In this document: positions 18,021 to 26,134 of the stretch, in pieces
Layout: each line of letters opens with the position of its first letter
Numbering within the stretch: the stretch's first letter is position 1
Source: Prevotella sp. OH937_COT-195
GTDB lineage: Bacteria; Bacteroidota; Bacteroidia; Bacteroidales; Bacteroidaceae
Length of the DNA stretch: 64,000 nucleotides
NCBI RefSeq assembly: GCF_003932845.1
Contig: NZ_RQZH01000006.1
Location: 1 to 64,000 of the forward strand
Direction: 5' to 3'
Notes under the pieces: generated by a model
What the model was told of the DNA's origin: nothing
Seen by the model: the letters and a program-made list of their open reading frames with translations, nothing else
Database searches by the model: none
Position numbers and translations under genes: made by a program

Positions 18021-18045
18021 TTTAATTGCTTATACTGATCGGTGA
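17926..18045 (+). CDS. Candidate 39-residue small protein
   Basis: The frame begins at the ATG of the TAATG overlap with the preceding small ORF and runs 39 codons (MAAQMSASGLKQSGSVTAMA, ending IAYTDR). The overlap would allow translational coupling. There is no recognised motif and one Cys. Reality as a protein is uncertain; it lies inside the GC-rich segment bounded by the 19-bp inverted repeat. Confidence 0.25.
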   Translation: MAAQMSASGLKQSGSVTAMANLSKCGLMTDLGLIAYTDR

Positions 18046-18090
18046 AGTGTATCATCGTTTTACAATCAAGACTTACTGAAAATCAACAAC

Positions 18091-18121
18091 AAAGGGAAGG
18101 CCGTTTTACTGACTTCCCTTT
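18091..18121 (-). terminator. Terminator after tRNA-Ser
   Basis: AAAGGGAAG (18091-18099) pairs exactly with CTTCCCTTT (18113-18121). It lies 10 bases beyond the tRNA-Ser 3' end and is followed on the minus strand by a T-rich tract. Confidence 0.7.
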
Positions 18122-18130
18122 ATACTTCTG

Positions 18131-18217
18131 CGGAAGGTGAGGGATTCAAACCCCCGATACCCATAAGGGTATACCGGATTTCGAGTCCAGCGCGATCGAT
18201 CACTCTGCCAACCTTCC
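18131..18217 (-). tRNA. tRNA-Ser (CGA)
   Basis: An 87-nt tRNA with acceptor GGAAGGT/ACCTTCC, anticodon stem CTGGA/TCCGG with loop CTCGAAA, and the long variable arm of serine tRNAs (TATACCCTTATGGGTA). The discriminator is G, and CCA is not encoded. Confidence 0.95.
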
Positions 18218-18237
18218 TTCTTCCTTGTTTAATGGTG

Positions 18238-18245
18238 CAAAGGTA
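18238..18245 (-). promoter_or_regulatory. Promoter of tRNA-Ser
   Basis: Minus-strand TACCTTTG with TTTG at 18265-18268, spacer 19 bases. It ends 20 bases before the tRNA 5' end. Confidence 0.7.
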
Positions 18246-18280
18246 ATGCTTTTAAATGACAACTCAAAATATTTTTATTA

Positions 18281-18865
18281 TTATTCAAAAGAAAGTTTTG
18301 CAAGTCTGTCTTTTAGTTGTTCGGCAAGAGATTTCCTTATAGATAAAGAAATAACACATGTGTTGTCATAACTTTGAGATAATATTCGGGGTTGCATTTC
18401 TTTAACTACTTTCATAACCTTGTTCATCATTATGTATGGGAATGTAAAATCAATCTTTTCTTCAATAAGTTTGCATAATATTTCAGAATGTCTTATGGCG
18501 TCTGCTGCTGCTTCGCGATAAGCAACGATTAATCCGCCGGTACCAAGATTTACTCCGCCATAATATCTTACAACTACTATAAGAACGTCCGTAATTTCGT
18601 TACAGTTTATTTGTCCAAGTATAGGTTTCCCAGCAGTACTGCTCGGTTCTCCATCATCGTTTACACGAAATTCCGTTCTTTCTGCTCCAAGCATATATGC
18701 ATAACAAACATGGCGAGCATCAAAATATTTCTTTTTGTAATGTGAGACAAATTCCTTAACCTCTTCAATACTTTCAACATGATGAGCAAAGGCGAGAAAT
18801 CTACTCCGTTTCTCGGTGTAGTATCCCTCGCCCATTTTTCCTATGGTCTTGAAACTATCTTCCAA
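18281..18865 (-). CDS. YigZ/IMPACT family protein
   Basis: A 194-residue cytoplasmic protein with the YigZ N-terminal domain (KKKYFDARHVCYAYMLG, DDGEPSSTAGKPIL, VVRYYGGVNLGTGGL) and a short C-terminal ferredoxin-like domain. The family is related to eukaryotic IMPACT; its biochemical role in bacteria is unclear. It lies 20 bp downstream of the DUF1015 gene and is probably co-transcribed with it. Confidence 0.9.
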   Translation of the reverse strand: MEDSFKTIGKMGEGYYTEKRSRFLAFAHHVESIEEVKEFVSHYKKKYFDARHVCYAYMLGAERTEFRVNDDGEPSSTAGKPILGQINCNEITDVLIVVVRYYGGVNLGTGGLIVAYREAAADAIRHSEILCKLIEEKIDFTFPYIMMNKVMKVVKEMQPRILSQSYDNTCVISLSIRKSLAEQLKDRLAKLSFE

Positions 18866-18885
18866 AACTTTGTAAAGTCCTTTTG

Positions 18886-20133
18886 TTAAGAAAGTTTGTG
18901 TATTACAAGACCTGAACGCAATTTAGGTTCAAACCATGTTGCCTTTGGAGGCATGATTTTACCACTGTCTGCAATATCCATAATCTGTTTCATGCTTACA
19001 GGGTAAAGTGCCAATGCCATACGCATCTCGCCACTGTCAACACGACGCTTCAGTTCACCTAATCCGCGCAGACCACCAACGAAATCTATCCTGTCACTTG
19101 AACGCAAATCCTTTATCTCGAGAATTTCATCAAGAATAAGACGACTCGAAATATCAACATCAAGAACTCCTATGGGATCCGAATTATCGTATGTGCCTTC
19201 TTTTGCAGTAAGTGCATACCAATTGTTGTCAAGGTAGAGAGAGAATTCGTGAAGTTTCGCGGGCTTGTAAATGTCATTTCCTTTCAGTTCTACCGTAAAG
19301 TTTTTCTTAAGTGCATCTATGAACTGCTCTGAAGTCAAACCGTTTAAGTCTTTAACAACACGATTGTAGTCAAGGATCGTAAGCTGTGACGCTTGGAAGC
19401 ATACTGCCATAAAATAATTGTATTCTTCAGTTCCCTTATGATTGGGATTTTGCTTTTGTTTCTCTGCGCCTACAAGTGCTGCTGCGGCTGAACGATGATG
19501 ACCGTCGGCAATATACAATGCCGGCATATTGGCAAACTGTTCTGTCACTACCTTAATATCATTATCGTCAGAAATTACCCATAATTGATGACGGAAACCG
19601 TCTATTGGAGCAATGAAATCATACTCAGGTGCAGTAGCGGCATATTTATTAATCAAAGAGTTTAGAACATCGTTGTCAGGATATGCGAAGAATACCGGTT
19701 CTATGTTTGCGTCATTTACACGAACATGTTTCATTCGATCCTCTTCTTTATCACGACGGGTAAGCTCGTGCTTCTTTATAACGCCTTTGGCGTAATCGTC
19801 ACAATGTGCACATACAACAAGTCCAAACTGTGTCTTGTTTTCCATTGTTTGTGCATATATATAATACTGTTCTTTATCATCTTGAACGAGCCAGCCTTTC
19901 TCTTGGAACATTTTAAAGTTTTCTGCTGCTTTTTCATAAACGCGCGGATCATATTCGCTTGTTCCTTCCGGGAAATCAATTTCCGGCTTGATAATATGAT
20001 AAAGAGATTTCTCATTACCATTTGCTTCTACCCGTGCTTCTTCTGAATTAAGAACATCGTATGGACGACTCTCCACCTGCTCAACAAATTCTTTCGGTGG
20101 ACGAATACCTTTAAATGGTTTTATTATAGCCAT
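18886..20133 (-). CDS. DUF1015 family protein
   Basis: A 415-residue protein beginning MAIIKPFKGIRPPKEFVEQV, the standard DUF1015 start. It contains the family motif ADGHHRSAAA near residue 210. The molecular function is unknown. It lies 114 bp after serA on the same strand with a terminator hairpin in the gap; association with the serC-serA pair suggests a link to serine metabolism, an inference from context only. Confidence 0.9.
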   Translation of the reverse strand: MAIIKPFKGIRPPKEFVEQVESRPYDVLNSEEARVEANGNEKSLYHIIKPEIDFPEGTSEYDPRVYEKAAENFKMFQEKGWLVQDDKEQYYIYAQTMENKTQFGLVVCAHCDDYAKGVIKKHELTRRDKEEDRMKHVRVNDANIEPVFFAYPDNDVLNSLINKYAATAPEYDFIAPIDGFRHQLWVISDDNDIKVVTEQFANMPALYIADGHHRSAAAALVGAEKQKQNPNHKGTEEYNYFMAVCFQASQLTILDYNRVVKDLNGLTSEQFIDALKKNFTVELKGNDIYKPAKLHEFSLYLDNNWYALTAKEGTYDNSDPIGVLDVDISSRLILDEILEIKDLRSSDRIDFVGGLRGLGELKRRVDSGEMRMALALYPVSMKQIMDIADSGKIMPPKATWFEPKLRSGLVIHKLS

Positions 20134-20191
20134 GATTGTTATTAAAAAATTAGAAACGTTATTTCTTTCTATATTAATCTTGAATAAAGAT

Positions 20192-20229
20192 AAAAACCTC
20201 CCCCTTGAGGGAACAAGAAGGAGGTTTTT
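20192..20229 (-). terminator. Terminator between serA and the DUF1015 gene
   Basis: AAAAACCTCC (20192-20201) pairs with GGAGGTTTTT (20220-20229). On the minus strand it ends in a T run after serA. It may be an attenuating rather than absolute stop, because the next gene shows no clear promoter box. Confidence 0.75.
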
Positions 20230-20247
20230 GACTTTGTTGCAAATAAA

Positions 20248-21165
20248 TTATTTGTTTACTTGGAATTTCGTATCACCGTCTTTGAAGAAAGCATTTATTT
20301 GCTTTGCGGCAGCTATACCGGCATTGATGTTTGCTTCAGCGGTCTGTGCACCCATTTTCTTAGGAGTGGTAAAGTAACGACCTTCGAATTTTGAAAATTC
20401 AGCATCGTTGTCAGGCTTGATGTCTGTGACAAACTTAAGGTCTTCACGCTCGCCAAACAATTTTATGAGTTCTGGCTCATTGATAACTTCCTTGCGTGCA
20501 GTATTTACAAGGATACCGCCTTTCTTCATTTTATTTACAAGGGCATAGTTGATACTTTCCTTTGTCTCAGCAGTTGCAGGAATATGCAATGAAACAACAT
20601 CGCAACTCTCGAACAATGCCTCTTGAGAATCTACTGCTTTTACACCGGATTTCTCAATAACATCTTTCGGGCAGAATGCGTCATAGGCATATACTTCCAT
20701 GCCGAATCCTTTTGCAATGCGTGCAACGTTACGACCAACATTGCCGTATGCGAGGATACCGAGTTTCTTTCCCATAAGTTCAGAACCGCTCTTTCCATTG
20801 TAGAAATTGCGTACCGCAAACACCATGAGACCGAATACAAGTTCTGCAACAGCATTTGAGTTCTGTCCCGGAGTATTTTCAGCTACAACTTTGTGAACAG
20901 TTGCAGCAGCAAGGTCAATATTATCGTATCCGGCACCTGCACGTACAATAATCTTCAATTGTTTTGCAGCCTCAATAACTTCAGCATCAGCCTTGTCCGA
21001 ACGGATAATCATTGCATCTGCATCCTTTACGGCATCAAGCAACTGTGCTTTCTCTGTATATTTTTCAAGCAATACAAGTTCGTGGCCTGCTGCCTCTACC
21101 TCTTTTCTTATTCCGTTAACGGCAGCTGCTGCGAACGGTTTTTCTGTAGCAACTAAAACTTTCAT
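20248..21165 (-). CDS. serA: D-3-phosphoglycerate dehydrogenase-like oxidoreductase
   Basis: A 305-residue short-form dehydrogenase, first step of serine synthesis from 3-phosphoglycerate, without the C-terminal regulatory domains of long SerA. The N-terminal substrate loop (RAGAGYDNIDL), Rossmann loop (YGNVGRNVA) and NTARKEVINE are present. At the place where the catalytic His of PHxG normally lies, the sequence reads TPKKMGAQTAEAN, with Lys instead. It lies 15 bp downstream of serC, which supports the assignment. Confidence 0.88.
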   Translation of the reverse strand: MKVLVATEKPFAAAAVNGIRKEVEAAGHELVLLEKYTEKAQLLDAVKDADAMIIRSDKADAEVIEAAKQLKIIVRAGAGYDNIDLAAATVHKVVAENTPGQNSNAVAELVFGLMVFAVRNFYNGKSGSELMGKKLGILAYGNVGRNVARIAKGFGMEVYAYDAFCPKDVIEKSGVKAVDSQEALFESCDVVSLHIPATAETKESINYALVNKMKKGGILVNTARKEVINEPELIKLFGEREDLKFVTDIKPDNDAEFSKFEGRYFTTPKKMGAQTAEANINAGIAAAKQINAFFKDGDTKFQVNK

Positions 21166-21180
21166 TGTTTTTGTTTTATA

Positions 21181-22248
21181 TTAATGTTTTGCTTCAAAAT
21201 CCTTCATGCACTTAACAAGAGCTTCAACACCTTCGATGGTCTGTGCATTGTAGCAACTTGCACGGAATCCTCCTACCGAACGGTGTCCTTTGATGCCAAC
21301 CATGCCGCGCTCTGTGGCGAAATCGAAGAAAGGCTTCTCGAGTTCGGCATACTCATCGTTCATAACGAAGCAAATGTTCATGAGTGAACGATCTTCTTCT
21401 GCAACGGTACCACGGAATAACTTGTTGCGATCGATTTCGTTGTAAACGATTTCTGCACGCTGCTTTGCGAGTTTGTCCATTGCAACCATACCGCCGTTAG
21501 CCTTAAGCCAACGCAGAGTCTCAAGTGCACTGTATATAGGTACAACAGGAGGTGTATTGAACATGGAACCCTTTTCTACATGTGTGCGATAGTCGAGCAT
21601 AGTAGGAATTTCACGCGGAGCACGTCCCAACTTGTCTGTCTTCAAGATAACAAGAGTAACACCGGCCATGGCAAGATTCTTCTGTGCACCACCATAAATT
21701 ACGTCATACTTTGACACATCTATGGGACGACTGAAAATGTCAGAAGACATATCTGCTATCATTGGTACGGGTACGTCCAAATCATTGCGCATCTCTGTTC
21801 CATAAATGGTATTGTTTGTTGTAACATGGAGATAGTCAACGTCTGTGGGGCATTTCCAATCTTTTGGTATATATGTGTAGTTCTTGTCAGCAGAAGAAGC
21901 CACTTCAACTACTTCTCCAAACAATTTTGCCTCTTTCATTGCTTTCTTTGCCCAAACACCGGTGTTCAGGTATGCAGCTTTCTTTATCAAGAAATTGTAT
22001 GGGAGCATGCAGAACTCAAGTGATGCGCCTCCACCGAGGAAAACAACAGTATATCCTTCCGGTACCTCAAGAAGTTCTTTTATCAATGCTTCGGCCTCGT
22101 CAAGAACAGGTTGGAAATATTTTGCACGGTGGCTTATTTCCATAAGCGAAAGACCTGTGTCTTGGAATTCCAAGCATTGCTTGGCAGTGTTTTCAATCAC
22201 TTCACGCGGGAGCATTGAAGGACCAGCATTAAAATTGTACTTTTTCAT
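21181..22248 (-). CDS. serC: Phosphoserine aminotransferase
   Basis: A 355-residue PLP enzyme ([19 protein letters not shown]) converting 3-phosphohydroxypyruvate to phosphoserine. The PLP-binding Lys lies in [12 protein letters not shown], and [10 protein letters not shown] and [14 protein letters not shown] are family features. It is the first gene of the serC-serA unit; a near-consensus -7 box lies 42 bases upstream. Confidence 0.95.
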   Translation of the reverse strand: MKKYNFNAGPSMLPREVIENTAKQCLEFQDTGLSLMEISHRAKYFQPVLDEAEALIKELLEVPEGYTVVFLGGGASLEFCMLPYNFLIKKAAYLNTGVWAKKAMKEAKLFGEVVEVASSADKNYTYIPKDWKCPTDVDYLHVTTNNTIYGTEMRNDLDVPVPMIADMSSDIFSRPIDVSKYDVIYGGAQKNLAMAGVTLVILKTDKLGRAPREIPTMLDYRTHVEKGSMFNTPPVVPIYSALETLRWLKANGGMVAMDKLAKQRAEIVYNEIDRNKLFRGTVAEEDRSLMNICFVMNDEYAELEKPFFDFATERGMVGIKGHRSVGGFRASCYNAQTIEGVEALVKCMKDFEAKH

Positions 22249-22290
22249 TGTTTTTTTAATTTGGTTATTAGGTTAATAAATTCAATGGCG

Positions 22291-22298
22291 CGAAGTTA
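22291..22298 (-). promoter_or_regulatory. Probable -7 box of serC
   Basis: Minus-strand TAACTTCG, one base different from TAnnTTTG, 42 bases before the start codon. Confidence 0.4.
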
Positions 22299-22362
22299 CG
22301 CATTAAAAGTGATACTGCCAAATATTTTATAACTATTTACATATAATATAACTTTTATGGGG

Positions 22363-23682
22363 CTATTTGACAACTTGGATTAGCGTTTTAACCCCTTTAA
22401 TCTTTTCTCCTTGTGTCTTTTTAAGAATTTCCTTCACACACCTGCGGGAAATAGCCACATGACAATATCGTTCCTTAATATCAATTCTGCCAATCTCTTT
22501 TTTGTCAATCTCACCTTTTTGACACAAGAAGCCGACAATATCTACTTTTGATATTTTGTCTTTTTTTCCTTTACCTATATATATTGTAATCATTTTGGGA
22601 GGAGCAGGCAACGGTAACCGGTTTGGGATGTCGAATTCGTAATGTTCTCCTTCAATATAGTCCGGAATATATTCATCAGGACTCAATATAAAGAACGTTT
22701 TACCCAAAGCCTCCCATCGTGCCGTGCGGCCTACACGGTGAATGTACGCCTCTTCGCTAAGTGGTAAATGATAATGTACTATGTTTTTAACATTCGGAAT
22801 ATCAAGTCCGCGCGATGCGAGATCGGTTGCTACAAGTATGTTTGACGAACCATTGCTGAACTTGTTTAGCGATGCTTCACGTTGCAACTGTTCAAGTCCT
22901 CCATGGAAAGCTGTTGTCGAAAAACCGAGTTTCTCCAAATAATCATTAACACGTTCAACACTTTCACGGAAATTCAGAAAGACAATTGTACTATCGTCAT
23001 TAAAACTGCGCAGTAAACGTTGTAAGATATCCAACTTGTCCTTTACAGGACTTTTCACGATGTTTATTCCTACTCTGTCAGATACTTGCTCATCTTCAAA
23101 AAGGAAATCCAATTTGGAAACTTTTCCCATGTTTACAAATGAGGGAATCTCTTCTGTGTCAGTTGCAGAAAGCAGTATTCGTCTTTTGGCATTCCCCACC
23201 CTTTCAATAGCTCTGGACATAGAATCTCTGAAGCCCATTTCAAGACATTTATCAAACTCGTCAATTACGATCCATTCTATATTGTATGTATTAAAGTTAC
23301 ATTTGTCCAAGTGGTCGTTCAAACGTCCCGGTGTAACAAAGATAATTTGTGGAAGATTTTTTCTTATCAACCTATGCTCGTCCATCGTTGGCCTGCCACC
23401 ATAAAGAGCCATTGAACGGAGTCCGCTACCCATGTCCCTCAGCACCATTTGTGATTGTATTGCCAATTCGCGTCCCGGAACAATAACTATAGCTTGTACT
23501 TCATCAATATCGACAGACAATCTTTCAACCAACGGAAGCAAATATGCAAGGGTTTTGCCACTTCCCGTTGGTGATAATACAATTATATCGTTTGACGAAT
23601 GTAAAACAGCATTTGCAGTCTCTTTCTGCATAAGGTTAAGTTCCTCAATACCGAGTTTATTAAATATCTTTTCTGTATCCAT
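22363..23682 (-). CDS. DEAD-box RNA helicase, DbpA-like
   Basis: A 439-residue helicase with Q motif (LNLMQKETANAVL), Walker A SPTGSGKTLAYL, DEFDKCLEMG in place of strict DEAD, SATD, and HRVGRTARWEALG. The last ~75 residues form a DbpA-type RNA-binding domain (MITIYIGKGKKDKISKVDIV), pointing to a role in ribosome assembly or other RNA remodelling. The -7 box lies only 6 bases before the ATG, so the mRNA may be leaderless. It is divergent from the FolK-like gene. Confidence 0.9.
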   Translation of the reverse strand: MDTEKIFNKLGIEELNLMQKETANAVLHSSNDIIVLSPTGSGKTLAYLLPLVERLSVDIDEVQAIVIVPGRELAIQSQMVLRDMGSGLRSMALYGGRPTMDEHRLIRKNLPQIIFVTPGRLNDHLDKCNFNTYNIEWIVIDEFDKCLEMGFRDSMSRAIERVGNAKRRILLSATDTEEIPSFVNMGKVSKLDFLFEDEQVSDRVGINIVKSPVKDKLDILQRLLRSFNDDSTIVFLNFRESVERVNDYLEKLGFSTTAFHGGLEQLQREASLNKFSNGSSNILVATDLASRGLDIPNVKNIVHYHLPLSEEAYIHRVGRTARWEALGKTFFILSPDEYIPDYIEGEHYEFDIPNRLPLPAPPKMITIYIGKGKKDKISKVDIVGFLCQKGEIDKKEIGRIDIKERYCHVAISRRCVKEILKKTQGEKIKGVKTLIQVVK

Positions 23683-23687
23683 ATTTG

Positions 23688-23695
23688 CAAAATTA
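23688..23695 (-). promoter_or_regulatory. -7 box of the DEAD-box helicase gene
   Basis: Minus-strand TAATTTTG. With the usual 5-7 base offset, transcription would begin at or next to the ATG at 23682. Confidence 0.5.
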
Positions 23696-23737
23696 CGATT
23701 TTTATTTTAATTATTTACCATTCTCAATTATTTTTCA

Positions 23738-23745
23738 TATTTTTG
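23738..23745 (+). promoter_or_regulatory. -7 box of the FolK-like/M64/TPR operon
   Basis: TATTTTTG, 37 bases upstream of the first start codon. Confidence 0.5.
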
Positions 23746-23781
23746 CAAACAAAATCTTGCATTTATGTAAAAGAGTAATAA

Positions 23782-24201
23782 ATGAAAAAGAAAAAGATAC
23801 TATTTGCCACCGGTACTAATTCGCCATCGGCATGTGATAAAGTGGCAATTATGAGAATGCGCATATCTGAACTTTTTAAAAATAATATACGCTTTACCCC
23901 GATCATCAAGACCACTCCCATTGGCATTGTCTCGCAGGACTTTTCGAATTGCGTTGGTATCGCATACACTGATTTGCCTTTCGAAAAGATAAACGAAGAG
24001 TTCAAAAAAATAGAATTTGAGTGTGGAGATACCTACGATAAACGTCGTAAGAATCTCGTGGAGATGGATATTGACATTCTTGAATACGACGGCATACGAT
24101 ACCACGAGAAAGACTGGGGGCGCGGATATATAATAGATATGATTAAACAAACTTGTATTCTTGAAAATGAGATATTAAATGGAAAACAAATAATATTATG
24201 A
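23782..24201 (+). CDS. Divergent HPPK (FolK)-like protein
   Basis: A 139-residue protein whose order of elements resembles 6-hydroxymethyl-7,8-dihydropterin pyrophosphokinase: an N-terminal strand with GTN (ILFATGTN), a helix with RMRISELF, FSNCVGIAYTDLPFEKI aligning with the family's FxN region, and MDIDILEYDGIRY aligning with the metal-binding DxDxLxY motif. The typical RWGPRxxD segment is altered to RRKNLVEMD. It may be a folate enzyme or a repurposed homologue. It shares a 4-bp ATGA overlap with the M64 peptidase gene. Assignment is by motif order only. Confidence 0.6.
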   Translation: MKKKKILFATGTNSPSACDKVAIMRMRISELFKNNIRFTPIIKTTPIGIVSQDFSNCVGIAYTDLPFEKINEEFKKIEFECGDTYDKRRKNLVEMDIDILEYDGIRYHEKDWGRGYIIDMIKQTCILENEILNGKQIIL

Positions 24202-25466
24202 GAAAAACATTAATTTTTCTATTGTGTTTTGTTGCAAAAATGGTATCTGCACAAAACTTTGACGAGTTCTTCGAAGACAACACGTTGAGAATAGATTACA
24301 TATTCTCGGGCAATGCATTGTCACAGAAAATTGCACTCGACTGTCTAAGCAAGTCATCGCGGTGGTATGGCAAACGTCAAAATCTTTCAAGTGTGCCTGT
24401 TGAAGGTAACGGAACCATAATCGTAAAAGACAATTCCACATTAAAAGTTATTTACAAGAACTCATTCTCCACATTGTTTCAAGAATGGCTTACGACGGAT
24501 GAGGCAAAAAGTACCACAAAGGCTTTCGAAAATGTCTTTCTTATACCTATGCCGAAAAAGGCAGTTGACATAACGGTTGAATTACGAAATAACAGAAGAG
24601 AAGTGGTTGCTACAATGACACACACCGTTACTCCCAATGATATTTTAATAAGACAAATCGGAGAACGAAAAACACCATATAAGACAATTATACAAGCAGT
24701 CGATACCACGCATTGCATAAATATTGCATTTGTGGCAGAAGGTTATAATGATAAAGAAATGTCTGTATTTATTAATGACGTAAACAGGTCTGTAGAAGCA
24801 TTATTTTCACACGAACCATTCAAGAAGTGGAAAAACTCTTTCAATATTATTGCCGTAGAAGCATTGTCGGAAGATAGCGGAACAAGTGTTCCACATCTTG
24901 GAATTTGGAAAAATACCGCTCTCGGCTCACATTTCGACACTTTCTATAATAATAGGTATCTAACTACACTTCATTTGAAAAAATTACACGATGTTCTTGC
25001 AGGTCTGCCCTATGAACACATAATCATTCTTGTAAACACAGACGTGTATGGAGGGGGCGGCATTCTTAATTCCTATAACCTTTCAGCCGCACATCATGCA
25101 AAGACATTGCCGGTCGTAGTTCATGAATTCGGGCATAGTTTCGGAGGATTGGCAGACGAATATGCATACGAAAACGAACAGATACCTATGTACCCATCTG
25201 ACATTGAACCATGGGAACCTAATATCACAACCTTGGTTGATTTCCAAACAAAGTGGAATGATTTGCTTGATGAAAAGATACCGGTGCCAACACCACAGAC
25301 AAAAGAATATACAGACAAATTAGGTGTTTTTGAAGGTGCCGGATATTGTCTTAAAGGCACTTATCGTGGCATGATGGATTGTCGCATGCGTACTAATGAA
25401 AACCCGACCTTTTGTCCGGTTTGCGAACGTGCTATTGATAAACTAATAAGTTTCTATGTGAAATGA
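24198..25466 (+). CDS. Exported M64 family metallopeptidase
   Basis: A 422-residue protein with a signal peptide (residues 1-19, ending MVSAQ), a beta-rich N-terminal M64 domain and a catalytic domain with zinc motif HEFGHSFGGLADEY near residue 310. The C-terminal Cys-containing region CRMRTNENPTFCPVCERAI is typical of the group. M64 includes IgA-cleaving enzymes, but most Bacteroidetes members are uncharacterised. Start and stop overlap both neighbours (ATGA on each side), so the FolK-like, M64 and TPR genes are translationally coupled. Confidence 0.9.
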   Translation: MRKTLIFLLCFVAKMVSAQNFDEFFEDNTLRIDYIFSGNALSQKIALDCLSKSSRWYGKRQNLSSVPVEGNGTIIVKDNSTLKVIYKNSFSTLFQEWLTTDEAKSTTKAFENVFLIPMPKKAVDITVELRNNRREVVATMTHTVTPNDILIRQIGERKTPYKTIIQAVDTTHCINIAFVAEGYNDKEMSVFINDVNRSVEALFSHEPFKKWKNSFNIIAVEALSEDSGTSVPHLGIWKNTALGSHFDTFYNNRYLTTLHLKKLHDVLAGLPYEHIIILVNTDVYGGGGILNSYNLSAAHHAKTLPVVVHEFGHSFGGLADEYAYENEQIPMYPSDIEPWEPNITTLVDFQTKWNDLLDEKIPVPTPQTKEYTDKLGVFEGAGYCLKGTYRGMMDCRMRTNENPTFCPVCERAIDKLISFYVK

Positions 25467-26056
25467 TGCGAATGCTCCATGTGGTATTGTCACTTTTCGC
25501 GTTCATTGCCTCTGTAAACTCACAGTCGCAGGAATTTCAGAAAGGTGAAGTTGCCGAGAAACTGGGTATCGCCATAGATTATTTCACATCGGAAAAATAT
25601 CATGAGGCTTTGTTGATTTTCAACCACCTTGATAACGAATTTCCACTCAATCCTCGTTTTCATGCCTACATGGGCGTATGTCAATATTATGAATGGAATT
25701 ATCCGGAAGCAGGCAGATTGTTAAGCGAAGCACTCCCTAAACTTGGCGGACTTGCTCCGCACGAACTTAGTGTCTATTATTTTCATTGTGCGGAAAGTTA
25801 TTTCTACCAAGAGAAATATGTCGAGGCAATACCATATTACGAAAAACACACAAATGTGTGTTACAACCATGAAAAAGGCGATGCTTTATATCGCATCGCC
25901 TTTTGCTATCTTTTTGTGGGAAATAATGCAACTGCTCTCGAATATTTTATATCGTCATTATATTATTATGAAAAATATTCCGGTAATCTGACGGCAAGAA
26001 TAACACAAATAAAGAATATGATAAACGGATTGTCAAAACAGAATGGAGAACCGTAA
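25463..26056 (+). CDS. Exported tetratricopeptide-repeat protein
   Basis: A 197-residue protein with an N-terminal signal peptide (residues about 1-22) followed by at least four helical TPR-like units (for example HEALLIFNHLDNEFPLNP and YVEAIPYYEKHTN). It probably acts as a periplasmic interaction scaffold. It is the last gene of the coupled three-gene operon and may serve the M64 peptidase; that is inferred from position only. Confidence 0.8.
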   Translation: MMRMLHVVLSLFAFIASVNSQSQEFQKGEVAEKLGIAIDYFTSEKYHEALLIFNHLDNEFPLNPRFHAYMGVCQYYEWNYPEAGRLLSEALPKLGGLAPHELSVYYFHCAESYFYQEKYVEAIPYYEKHTNVCYNHEKGDALYRIAFCYLFVGNNATALEYFISSLYYYEKYSGNLTARITQIKNMINGLSKQNGEP

Positions 26057-26134
26057 ATCAAACATGCCTGCTTTAATTTTTCACTTTAATATTTACAAGA
26101 TATTGCCCATAATATAATATTAACTTTTACGGTA

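Noticed and set aside
18091..18217. tRNA-Ser as an integration site with att repeats
   Set aside because: No copy of the tRNA 3' end is seen nearby and there is no integrase gene.
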